Made by a program: the position numbers and the translations under genes. Shown in pieces: positions 56,092-63,682 of a DNA stretch of 64,000 bases. Origin of the DNA: Planctomycetaceae bacterium (GTDB taxonomy: Bacteria > Planctomycetota > Phycisphaerae > SM23-33). Position 1 is the first letter of the stretch; each line of letters starts with the position of its first letter. The notes under the pieces are model-generated. The model saw nothing but the letters and a program-made list of their open reading frames with translations. It was not told where the DNA came from and searched no databases. Location of the stretch: positions 1-64,000 of the forward strand of contig JAJFVE010000155.1 in NCBI GenBank assembly GCA_021371965.1, read 5' to 3'.

Positions 56092-56298
56092 TCTGTATGC
56101 GTAACGATTTGCGGCATGTTGGGACTTGCTGCTTGTAGTAATCCAGAGTTGATGTAGTTTTGCGATAGACAACCTGACCGGGCGGCGCCGCGACTGATCC
56201 TCGCAGCGTATGCCAAGAGAACCAAGGCCGTGTGGGGCCACACACTCACGCGGCCTTTTCTCTTGGCCGCCTGGGCAGGCTGACAGAAAGAGTCAAGG
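56092..56298 (+). promoter_or_regulatory. Gap with large hairpin before the capsid gene
   Basis: The 207-base gap after portal holds a two-part stem-loop at 56213-56266: CCAAGAGAA (56213-56221) with TTCTCTTGG (56258-56266), an inner stem AAGGCCG/CGGCCTT, and a TGTGG/CCACA tip. It could end read-through, block RNases or set the ratio of capsid to portal. No terminator T tract follows, so a pure terminator is unlikely. No gene seen. Confidence 0.6.
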
Positions 56299-58293
56299 AT
56301 GACTGAACCGAAAAACATCTCGCTGACGGCGGCACTGGACATTGATCTTTCTGCGCAGGCCTCGGGAGAGGGCGCCGACGGCGCCGTGAAGCTGCCGCGC
56401 TTCGGCATGATCGCCTACACCGGCGGCACGATGCGGATTGCCGGCTGGCGGTATCCTCTGGTGGTGGACCTGGCCGGCCTGGCAATTCCGCGACAGAACG
56501 CACCTATCCGCGAATCGCATGGGACCCGCGTCGGCCATGCCGAAGCCATCCGCGTCGATAACGGCCAGCTCGTAGCGTCAGGCGTGATCTCCTGCACGGG
56601 CCAGACAGCCCGCGAGGTGGTCGCCGACGCCAAGAACGGCTTCCCCTGGCAGGCCTCCATCGGGGCCTCCGTCGAGCAGTTCGAGTTCGTCAAAGAGAAC
56701 CAAACCGTCTCGGTCAACGGCCGGGACTTTACCGGGCCCATCAATGTCGTGCGTAAGGCGACGCTGGGCGAGATCAGCTTTGTGGACCTCGGCGCCGACG
56801 GCAATACCTCTGCCAGCGTCGCCGCGGCAAAGGAGAGAACAGTCATGGAAGAGCCTAAGAGCACTGCCACTGCGGACATTCAGGGCGAACAGGGCAAGGA
56901 AGCCCAGCCCTCTACTATCCAGGCGGCCGCCGGCATGGATGCTGGCGCACCTGGCATTGCCGGCGATTCTGTTGCCGACATGCGGCTCAAGGCCGCCGCC
57001 GAGCAGCAGCGCATCATCGACGTTCGGAAGGTCTGCGGCGATAAGTTCCCCGAGATTGCCGCCAAGGCGATCAGTGAAAGCTGGGATGTCACGCGCACCG
57101 AACTGGAAGTGCTGCGCGCGGAACGTCCCAGGATCACGGATACCGGTATCCCGGACAATGCCATGTCGGGCAGTGTGCTGGAAGCCGCGTGCATGATGAC
57201 TGGCGGCATGAAGGGCGACGACGTTGTCGCCAGCTACGGCGAAAAAGCCGTCGAGGCCGCCGACAAGCGTTTCCGAGGTGGCATCGGCCTTCAGGAACTG
57301 CTCCTGGAGGCGGCGTGGGCCAATGGCTACGACGGCCGCAACTTCCGCGACAGTCGCTCGGTTCTGCGACATGCCTTTGGGCATGGCATCCAGGCACAGG
57401 GCTACAGCACCATCGACATCGGCGGCATCCTGTCCAACGTCGCCAACAAGTTCCTGCTGGAAGGCTTCTTCAGCGTCGAGCGGACCTGGCGGAATATCTG
57501 CGCCATCCGCAACGTCAGCGACTTCAAGACCGTCACGTCTTACCGCCTGATCGGCCGCGACCAGTATGAAGTCGTCGCCCCCGGTGGTGAGCTCAAGCAC
57601 GGCACCCTGGGCAACGAGTCCTACAGCAACAAGGCCGATACGTATGGCCTGATGCTGTCCATCGACCGACGCGACGTCATCAATGATGACCTTGGCGCCA
57701 TCACCACGGTGCCCCGCAAGCTAGGCCGTGGCAGCGGTCTGAAGATCAATGACGTGTTCTGGACCACCTTCCTGGCCAATAGCGCGTTCTTCACCGCCGG
57801 CAATAAGAACTACGCCACCGGCGTCGATACCGTCCTGGGCATTGATGGCCTGAGCAAGGTCGAGAAGAGCTTCATGGACCAGGTGGATGGCGACGGCAAG
57901 CCCATCGGCGTTATGCCTGCGATCATGCTGGTGCCCACGGCGCTGTCGGCGATGGCGACCATGCTCTACAAGAGCCTGGAGATTCGCGATACCACCGCCA
58001 GCACGAAGTACCCGGTGGCTAACCCCCACCAAAACAAGTTCCGCGCCGAGGTCAGCCGCTACCTGTCCAACTCCAGCTACACCGGCAACAGCGAGAAGGC
58101 GTGGTATCTGCTGGCCGATCCGCAGGATCTGCCCGTGATCGAGGTGGCATTCCTCAATGGCCAGGAGTCGCCCACCATCGAGACGGCGGATGCGGATTGT
58201 GGAACGCTCGGAATCCAAATGAGGGGGTACCACGATTTCGGCGTGGCGTTGCAGGATCCCCGCGGCGGCTGCAAGAGCAAGGGCGAGGCGTAA
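56299..58293 (+). CDS. Prohead protease-major capsid protein fusion
   Basis: 664 residues. N-terminal about 1-180 is a U35-like prohead protease (RQNAPIRESHGTRVGHAEAI with the catalytic-type His, GFPWQASIGASVEQ with the Ser, GEISFVDLGADGNT). Then a linker and a Mu-like major head domain from about 330 (FLLEGFFSVERTWRNICAIR, VFWTTFLANSAFFTAGNKNY, AMLYKSLE-type end, YHDFGVALQDPRG). An ATG at 56845 (MEEPKSTATA) has AAAGGAG ten bases before it, in frame, which would give the scaffold-plus-capsid part alone. Confidence 0.88.
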   Translation: MTEPKNISLTAALDIDLSAQASGEGADGAVKLPRFGMIAYTGGTMRIAGWRYPLVVDLAGLAIPRQNAPIRESHGTRVGHAEAIRVDNGQLVASGVISCTGQTAREVVADAKNGFPWQASIGASVEQFEFVKENQTVSVNGRDFTGPINVVRKATLGEISFVDLGADGNTSASVAAAKERTVMEEPKSTATADIQGEQGKEAQPSTIQAAAGMDAGAPGIAGDSVADMRLKAAAEQQRIIDVRKVCGDKFPEIAAKAISESWDVTRTELEVLRAERPRITDTGIPDNAMSGSVLEAACMMTGGMKGDDVVASYGEKAVEAADKRFRGGIGLQELLLEAAWANGYDGRNFRDSRSVLRHAFGHGIQAQGYSTIDIGGILSNVANKFLLEGFFSVERTWRNICAIRNVSDFKTVTSYRLIGRDQYEVVAPGGELKHGTLGNESYSNKADTYGLMLSIDRRDVINDDLGAITTVPRKLGRGSGLKINDVFWTTFLANSAFFTAGNKNYATGVDTVLGIDGLSKVEKSFMDQVDGDGKPIGVMPAIMLVPTALSAMATMLYKSLEIRDTTASTKYPVANPHQNKFRAEVSRYLSNSSYTGNSEKAWYLLADPQDLPVIEVAFLNGQESPTIETADADCGTLGIQMRGYHDFGVALQDPRGGCKSKGEA

Positions 58294-58320
58294 GCCTCAC
58301 TTTCACAGGAGCTTCGAATC

Positions 58321-58995
58321 ATGGCTAAGGCAACTTTCGTACATGACGGCGGCAGCGTGGACTACACCCCCGGCACCGCCGTGGCGACGGGCGACGTGAT
58401 CGTCCAGGGCACGCTGGTGGGCATCGCCCGCACGCCCCTGGCAGCCAACATTCTGGGCAGCCTTGCTGTCCGGGGCATCTTCGATGCGGCCAAAGCGGCG
58501 GTGGTCTTTGCCGCTGGCGCAGCGGTCTACTGAGATGCCGACGGCGATCCGGTGGGCGGCACGGCCGGCAGCGGTGCCGCGACCATCACCCGCACCGGCA
58601 ATACCTTCATGGGCTTTGCTGTCGCGGCCGCTGGCGAGACGGCGACCACCGTCCGCACCGACCTGCGCAGCGTCGAGGCGGCTGCGGCCGAGACCCTGGG
58701 TATTGGCGACCTCTCCGACGTGGGCGCGGTCACCTACACCGCCGGCAAGGTGCTGGTGGCCGATGGCGACAGCTTCGAGAGCGTGGCCGTCTCTGGCAAC
58801 GCGACCCTGGCTGCCAATGGTGCCCTGACTGTCACCGGCGCGGCTGTCGGCGACACGAAGGAGATCACCTTCGGCACGAGCAAGCTCGCCCGCAGCGGCA
58901 ACAACGTTATCGCGACGCTGCCGACGGTCGATCCGGCCGTCGCCGGCGCGCTGTGGGTCGATGGCGCTGCGGTGAAGGTCTCGGCCGGCGAGTAG
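58321..58995 (+). pseudogene. DUF2190-like head decoration gene with an in-frame TGA
   Basis: Reads MAKATFVHDGGSVDYTPGTA, VATGDVIVQGTLVGIARTPL to AAGAAVY, then TGA at 58531-58533, then continues in the same frame DADGDPVGGTAGSGAATITR, GFAVAAAGETATTVRTDLRS and on to a beta-rich tail. DUF2190 proteins have this layout without a stop, and Trp is common at the very position (VYWD). TGG to TGA by one base would give it. So it is either a point mutation, read-through, or a sequence error. Sits after the capsid gene with GGAG before the ATG. Confidence 0.8.
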
Positions 58996-59005
58996 GGAGT
59001 GACCC

Positions 59006-59365
59006 ATGGCTGACCTGCTGGGACAGGCCATCGAGTGGCTGGATTCGATCCGTGCCGCGCACCTGTCCCGGCAGGTCAGTTACATCCGCGGCGGCCAGAG
59101 CATTGAGATCGCCGCCACGCTGGGTAGCACCCGCTACGACGTAGTTGACGATACCGGCGCGGTCATGCAGGCGCGATCGACGGACTTCATTGTTTCGGCG
59201 GCGGAGCTGGTGCTGGGCGGGCAGGTTGTGATGCCCGCCTGTGGCGACCGGATCAGTCTGGAGGGCAAGGTTTTCGAGGTGCTGGCCCTGGCCGGCGGCA
59301 CTCATTGGAGGCAGTGCGATCCGCTTGGCAGAACCATTCGGATTCACGCCAAGCAGGTGGAGTAG
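59006..59365 (+). CDS. Head-tail joining protein
   Basis: 119 residues. VSYIRGGQSIEIAATLGSTR, ADELVLGG-like AAELVLGGQVVMPACGDRI and FEVLALAGGTHWRQCDPLGR are the pattern of phage head-tail attachment proteins (FII-like). GGGAG upstream. Two genes downstream of the capsid fusion as expected. Confidence 0.75.
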   Translation: MADLLGQAIEWLDSIRAAHLSRQVSYIRGGQSIEIAATLGSTRYDVVDDTGAVMQARSTDFIVSAAELVLGGQVVMPACGDRISLEGKVFEVLALAGGTHWRQCDPLGRTIRIHAKQVE

Positions 59366-59368
59366 CAC

Positions 59369-59635
59369 GTGGACAATCTCATCACAGAACCGATTGTGCA
59401 GTACGGGTTCCTGGGCTTCTCGGCAGTCCTGCTGGCCTTGGTGATCTGGCTGATCCAGAAGCTCCTGGGCGTCCTGGAGGCCAATAACGCCATCATCACA
59501 GCCAACACCGAAGCGGTGCGCGACCTGGCGGCGATGACCGCCGACCTGCTCAAGCTCAATCGCTCGCTCCATGACAAGTTGATCTCGCGGCCCTGCATCG
59601 CCCGGCGCGAAGAGGGAGGCAGCGATGGCCACTAA
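59369..59635 (+). CDS. Small membrane protein, possible holin
   Basis: 88 residues from GTG. One hydrophobic helix at about 12-30 (YGFLGFSAVLLALVIWLIQK), then a charged helix. Holins and tail-attached membrane proteins look alike; the late-operon position fits either. Overlaps the next gene by 11 bases. Confidence 0.55.
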   Translation: MDNLITEPIVQYGFLGFSAVLLALVIWLIQKLLGVLEANNAIITANTEAVRDLAAMTADLLKLNRSLHDKLISRPCIARREEGGSDGH

Positions 59636-60179
59636 GAAGGTATGGCTTCAAACCGCTGACGTGATGATGGACGATGAGACCGGGGCGATCCTGGTCAAGC
59701 TCGCTAGCGGCATCACCATCGACTTCAAAGCCTTGATCGACGCCCTCGGCGCCGGCAAGACCCTGGCTGATCTCAATACGGCCCTGGCGAATCTGTCGCG
59801 CGTGCCCGCCCTCGGGCAGGCTCTGGCGGCCGCATCGGTCCCGGTGGTGCTGACGGCTGCGCAACTGGCCAGCCTCACCTCCAACATGCCCAGCGGCGTC
59901 AGCACTCCGCTGGCCGCCCTGGCAACGACCAATGCATGGGACGCCAATGGTGAACTGGCGATCCCCGCCGGCACGCTATTCCTGTACGTGTATCCCAGCG
60001 AAGACATGTTCCTGGTCGCCAACACCTCTGCGGACGATCCGGCCGCCGGCGCCGACGGTGTTTTTTACGCCAAGGGCCAGGTCCACATGATTCCCTGTCG
60101 CGGGCAGACCAAACTGCATCAGAAGAACGTCACGGCTTTGACCGGCCTGATTTACGGGACCGCCTTCGCGGGAGCTTGA
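59625..60179 (+). CDS. Phage structural protein of unknown type
   Basis: 184 residues; GGGAGG upstream. DVMMDDETGAILVKLASGIT is an acidic N-terminal beta part; Ala/Leu-rich helical middle; FLYVYPSEDMFLVANTSADD C-terminal sandwich. Related small virion proteins are seen in planctomycete-type prophages, but I cannot name it. Confidence 0.55.
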   Translation: MATKKVWLQTADVMMDDETGAILVKLASGITIDFKALIDALGAGKTLADLNTALANLSRVPALGQALAAASVPVVLTAAQLASLTSNMPSGVSTPLAALATTNAWDANGELAIPAGTLFLYVYPSEDMFLVANTSADDPAAGADGVFYAKGQVHMIPCRGQTKLHQKNVTALTGLIYGTAFAGA

Positions 60180-60183
60180 TCCA

Positions 60184-60423
60184 ATGACCAACAAGAAGGA
60201 ATCCCTTTATAAGCTGCTGGACAATCCGCCCGCCAGCGTCCAGGCCGATCTTCAGGCGCCCTGGAATGCCCTCGTGACGGCGTTCAAAGCGCTGTCCAAG
60301 TCCAAACGCAAGAAGCTCCAGCAGGACATTGACGAAGAGTTCGTCGCGCGTATTCCCCCCAAGTGGCGCGATCGCATTGCCGCCGCTCTGACCGCCAAGC
60401 GCGAGAGGGAGTATGCCCAATGA
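60184..60423 (+). CDS. Small helical phage protein
   Basis: 79 residues, MTNKKESLYKLLDNPPASVQ, charged helices to KREREYAQ. Overlaps the next gene by four bases (ATGA). Function unknown. Confidence 0.6.
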   Translation: MTNKKESLYKLLDNPPASVQADLQAPWNALVTAFKALSKSKRKKLQQDIDEEFVARIPPKWRDRIAAALTAKREREYAQ

Positions 60424-61325
60424 GCACCTTCACCTGGCGGGGCAACGACTTTCGCTGGAGCTTACCGGCCAACTGGCTTGGCAACCAAGTGCCGGTAGAC
60501 GGCTCTGACGTGATTATCGACGCCAATAATCTCGTCGCCTCCTGGCCTGTTCTGGCCCCGGCGGCCGCGCTGTCGCTCAAGAGTTTGACGATTAACCTGC
60601 GGGACTATGACGGCAACGTCGCGTTGATGAACAACGGCTCTCCCTGTGGGCCGATTTCGGTCTCGGAGTCGTTCGTACTGACCAACTCCCTCGGCGCCCG
60701 CCAGGATATTAACCTGGGAACCTATGACGGCACGGTCATTCATCTTCTCGACGGCTGCACAGGGACCATCCTTCTTGACTCCTCGCTCAATACTGCCGCT
60801 CTCTTCGTCACCGTCCACGGCGGCGCTTTGCTGAATGTCACCGAGCAGGCGCCGTGCCTCGCTGGCGCCGGCACGACCAGTCTTGCCGATGCCTCGGCTC
60901 ACCATGGCACGATTACCTGTCACTCCCTTGGTGGTATCTGCTTTCCTCAAGTGCTTGGAGACGGATGTATTCTCAACTTCTACGGCACGGCCGGCACATG
61001 GTCTGGATTCCAGGTCGATGGCGATGCGACAGTCAACTTCTTTGATGAGGCCACGGTTCTGGGGCTAGTCGTCAACGCTGACTTTACGATCAACGCCAAA
61101 CACGGCGTCGCCCTGACATACAGCGCCATGAACGAAGGCTTTACGCTCAACGCCGAGGGCCCGGTCTTGATTGCCGGGGCCACCGGAACCGCCGGCAAGG
61201 CGATCAACGTCAACATCCTGTCCCCCCAGGCTGACTGCCTGCAGATGGAGATTGCCGATGTGGCTGTGAATGTGTTCGGCCGCTACGCCCGCGGTATGTC
61301 GGGCACGATGGCCAGGTGCCCCTGA
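60420..61325 (+). CDS. Beta-helix-like tail or fibre protein
   Basis: 301 residues. FTWRGNDFRWSLPANWLGNQ, VPVDGSDVIIDANN is the start of many beta-solenoid adhesins ('NWLGN ... G-D-VII'). The rest is short repeats of Thr/Asn/Gly-rich strands (DGTVIHLLDGCTGTILLD). Likely a host-binding or tail-surface protein. No signal peptide. Confidence 0.6.
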   Translation: MSTFTWRGNDFRWSLPANWLGNQVPVDGSDVIIDANNLVASWPVLAPAAALSLKSLTINLRDYDGNVALMNNGSPCGPISVSESFVLTNSLGARQDINLGTYDGTVIHLLDGCTGTILLDSSLNTAALFVTVHGGALLNVTEQAPCLAGAGTTSLADASAHHGTITCHSLGGICFPQVLGDGCILNFYGTAGTWSGFQVDGDATVNFFDEATVLGLVVNADFTINAKHGVALTYSAMNEGFTLNAEGPVLIAGATGTAGKAINVNILSPQADCLQMEIADVAVNVFGRYARGMSGTMARCP

Positions 61326-61759
61326 TGGCAACGATTATCGACATTGCGGACGCGGTTGCGGCGACGCTGAGCGGCCACGCATTCAGCGTGCCGCTGACTG
61401 CCCATCGGTCCTACCGACCGGTCTTCGATCTCAAGGACATGAAGTCCCTGCACGTGACGGTCGTGCCCAAGGGGGCGGAGATGTCGGCGGCCGGGCGCAA
61501 CCTGGCCCAGAGCGATATTCAGATCGACGTGGGGGTGCAGAAGAAGCTTTCGGGCGACATCGCTGCCGAAAACGTCGAGATCGGCGCCCTGATGGGCCTT
61601 GTCGAACAGATTGCCGTCTTCGTGCGGACGACGGGCAAGTTTGGCGACGCCCAGTGGATGAAGACCGAGAACCTGCCCATCTACTCGCAGGAGCACCTGG
61701 GCGAATTGCGGCAGTTTACCAGCGTCCTGACTCTGACGCTGCGGGTGATGACGTCATGA
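61325..61759 (+). CDS. Tail terminator-like minor tail protein
   Basis: 144 residues, begins in the stop of the previous gene. TIIDIADAVAATLSG, LHVTVVPKGAEMSAAGRNLA, QSDIQIDVGVQKKL and FTSVLTLTLRVM fit the tail terminator (gpU-like) pattern by order and style. ATGA overlap with the next. Confidence 0.55.
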   Translation: MATIIDIADAVAATLSGHAFSVPLTAHRSYRPVFDLKDMKSLHVTVVPKGAEMSAAGRNLAQSDIQIDVGVQKKLSGDIAAENVEIGALMGLVEQIAVFVRTTGKFGDAQWMKTENLPIYSQEHLGELRQFTSVLTLTLRVMTS

Positions 61760-62175
61760 TCGGCATGGTTACCGAGAAGATGTTCTTCGACCGCAAGGCC
61801 GTCGCCGGCGCCGTGGATCGCGCCACGCGGAAGGTCCTGTCGAAGTTTGGCGCGTTTGTGCGAACGACCGCCCGCTCCAGCATCCGCAAGCGCAAGGCTG
61901 TAGCGGCGCCCGGCAACCCGCCATCGAGCCACGTAGGTCTGCTGCGAAAGCTCATCTATTTCGGCTATGACCCCTCGCGACGCAGCGTGGTGATCGGCCC
62001 GACGCCGCTGCACGGGGCAGAAGTGCCGCCGCTGCTGGAGTATGGCGGCCAGGCCCGGCGCAAGAGTCGAAACCGCATAGTTACAGCGACGTACAGGCCC
62101 CATCCGTTCATGGGCCCGGCCTTCGAGAAGGAAAAACCCAAGCTGCCCGCCATGTGGGCTGACAGCGTGAAATGA
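61756..62175 (+). CDS. HK97 gp10-like / minor tail Z-like protein
   Basis: 139 residues from the ATG overlapping the previous stop. RATRKVLSKFGAFVRTTARS, SIRKRKAVAAPGNPPSSHVG, VIGPTPLHGAEVPPLLEYGG and HPFMGPAFEKEKPKLP match HK97-gp10-type proteins of the neck and tail terminator. Confidence 0.7.
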   Translation: MIGMVTEKMFFDRKAVAGAVDRATRKVLSKFGAFVRTTARSSIRKRKAVAAPGNPPSSHVGLLRKLIYFGYDPSRRSVVIGPTPLHGAEVPPLLEYGGQARRKSRNRIVTATYRPHPFMGPAFEKEKPKLPAMWADSVK

Positions 62176-62215
62176 CACAGTAATGACACAGTCATGCACC
62201 CTGAAATGACACAGT
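62171..62215. repeat. Three AATGACACAG repeats
   Basis: AATGACACAG at 62171, 62182 and 62205 in the 58-base gap before the tail-tube gene; the first copy covers the stop codon of the previous gene. Purpose unknown. Confidence 0.7.
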
Positions 62216-62233
62216 GCTGACGGAGGTAAGAAG

Positions 62234-62689
62234 ATGGCAACATTCATCCTGGGCAAAGACGCCAAGATTTACCAAGGCACCGCCGCCGGCGAGCTGTCGG
62301 CCTTGACGGAGATGGACAACGTCAAGGACGTGAAACTCAATCTCGAAGCCGCCGAAGCCAACATCACCACCCGCGCCAACGGCGGCTGGAAGGCCACGGC
62401 GCCCGCGCTGCGCGAGTGCACGTGCGAGTTCGAGATGGTCTGGGAGCCCGGCGATACTGGCTTCGAGGCGATCAAGGACGCGTTCCTGGGCGGCACCTGT
62501 CTTGAACTGGCGGTGCTTGACCAGGCCAGCACGACGGTTGGCGCGCAGGGGCCGAAGGGCTCCTTCGCCATTACGGCTTTCTCGCGCAACGAACCGCTGG
62601 AAGAGGCAATCACCGTTTCGGTGACGGCCAAGCTCTCTGTGTTCGACGAGTGGGTCGAGGTCGAAGCGCCTGAGGAAGGCGGTGGCTGA
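62234..62689 (+). CDS. Major tail tube protein
   Basis: 151 residues, GGAGG before the ATG. FILGKDAKIYQGTAAGELSA, LTEMDNVKDVKLNLEAAEAN, ITTRANGGWKATAPALRECT, CEFEMVWEPGDTGFEAIKDA is the tail-tube layout common in planctomycete prophages. Ends in an acidic Gly-rich tail, one base overlapping the next gene. Confidence 0.75.
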   Translation: MATFILGKDAKIYQGTAAGELSALTEMDNVKDVKLNLEAAEANITTRANGGWKATAPALRECTCEFEMVWEPGDTGFEAIKDAFLGGTCLELAVLDQASTTVGAQGPKGSFAITAFSRNEPLEEAITVSVTAKLSVFDEWVEVEAPEEGGG

Positions 62690-63165
62690 TGAAAACCTTC
62701 ACTGACAACAGCGGCCGCGCCTGGACGGTGACCATTAACGTGGACGCCGTCAAGCGCGTGAAGACCTTGCTCGCGATCAATCTGCTCGATGCCATCGAGG
62801 GCAAGCTCCTGGAACGTCTGGCTGGCGATCCTGTGCTCCTGTGCGACGTGCTGTACGCCCTGTGCAAACCCCAGGCGGACGCCCAGTCCATCAGCGATGA
62901 AGACTTCGGCCGCTCCATGGCCGGCGACGTGATCGACACGGCCGCTACGGCGCTGCTGGAGGAACTCTGCGATTTTTTCCCCAAGGGCCGGCGCCAGCTT
63001 CTGCAGAAGGCCCTGGCCAAGCTGCGGACGCTGGAAGAGACGGTGCTGACGGCGGCCAGTCGTCGCCTGGACAGCCCGGACCTGGACCGGCAATTACAGG
63101 AAGCGATTGCTGGCGGCTTGTCTGGGAACTTGCCGGCCTCGCCGGCGTCCAGCCCGGCCCCCTGA
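62689..63165 (+). CDS. Tail assembly chaperone (gpG-like), probably with a -1 frameshift extension
   Basis: 158 residues. INVDAVKRVKTLLAINLLDA, LLCDVLYALCKPQADAQSIS, EELCDFFPKGRRQLLQKALA. T-TTT-TTC at 62973-62979 lies exactly in the frame for a -1 slip, and the -1 frame stays open from before that site to 63401, where it encodes a typical gpT-like part. So the gene may yield a short (G) and a long (GT) product, as in lambda. Confidence 0.75.
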   Translation: MKTFTDNSGRAWTVTINVDAVKRVKTLLAINLLDAIEGKLLERLAGDPVLLCDVLYALCKPQADAQSISDEDFGRSMAGDVIDTAATALLEELCDFFPKGRRQLLQKALAKLRTLEETVLTAASRRLDSPDLDRQLQEAIAGGLSGNLPASPASSPAP

Positions 63166-63185
63166 CGCTGCGGGAATTGGTGTGG

Positions 63186-63401
63186 ATGGCGCAGGCTCGC
63201 AGCCGCGAGTCCTGGGCGCATACGTCGGCGGTGCTGGCACTGATTGCCAACGTGAACCGCGACCCGAGCAAGGGCCGGGCGTGGCGACCGTGCGACTTCG
63301 ACCCGCACACGCAGGCGAGGTCACAGGCGATTGAAGTGGACAGCGGCAACATGGGCCTGCTGAAGCAGGCTTTTGTCAAAACGAAGGAGCGTGAGTCATG
63401 A
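63186..63401 (+). CDS. gpT-like tail assembly chaperone part (frameshift product or separate gene)
   Basis: In the -1 frame relative to the preceding gene. WELAGLAGVQPGPLTLRELV continues upstream of ATG 63186; then MAQARSRESWAHTSAVLALI, ANVNRDPSKGRAWRPCDFDP. Similar stretches form the T half of phage GT chaperones. Separate start at 63186 is possible but the conserved region begins before it. Confidence 0.6.
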   Translation: MAQARSRESWAHTSAVLALIANVNRDPSKGRAWRPCDFDPHTQARSQAIEVDSGNMGLLKQAFVKTKERES

Positions 63402-63682
63402 GGAATGGAATCCTGATTCTGATCTTGGCGGCCTGCATCACTGCCGGCTGCGGCAATGTGTATCTGCAGGGCGAGTCTGCCACCGCCTGCGAAACCTCGG
63501 CGATGGACGCCTATCTGGCTACGCAGAAGGCCTCTGCCGATCCGGGCATGCCCTCCTGGAGCAAGGCCTACATAGAGGAGAACTTCCGCCAGTGGCGGTA
63601 CTTCGCCCGCTCGGCGCGCAAAGACTCCAACTGGGGTCCCAAGCTGCCCGCGGAAGTGCAGAGCCAGGGGGTAGACCAGTGA
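63398..63682 (+). CDS. Phage lipoprotein
   Basis: 94 residues. Signal peptide MRNGILILILAACITAGCGN with a lipobox ITAGC (Cys 18). The mature part has SWSKAYIEENFRQWRYFARS, ARKDSNWGPKLPAE, a pattern I know from similar tail-region lipoproteins in planctomycete prophages. Overlaps both neighbours by four bases. May act in lysis or surface exclusion (guess). Confidence 0.7.
   Translation: MRNGILILILAACITAGCGNVYLQGESATACETSAMDAYLATQKASADPGMPSWSKAYIEENFRQWRYFARSARKDSNWGPKLPAEVQSQGVDQ

Noticed and set aside
58531..58533. TGA as a sense codon (recoded phage or selenocysteine)
   Set aside because: Many genes of the element stop at TGA, often as ATGA overlaps, and I see no selenocysteine-type stem after this codon.
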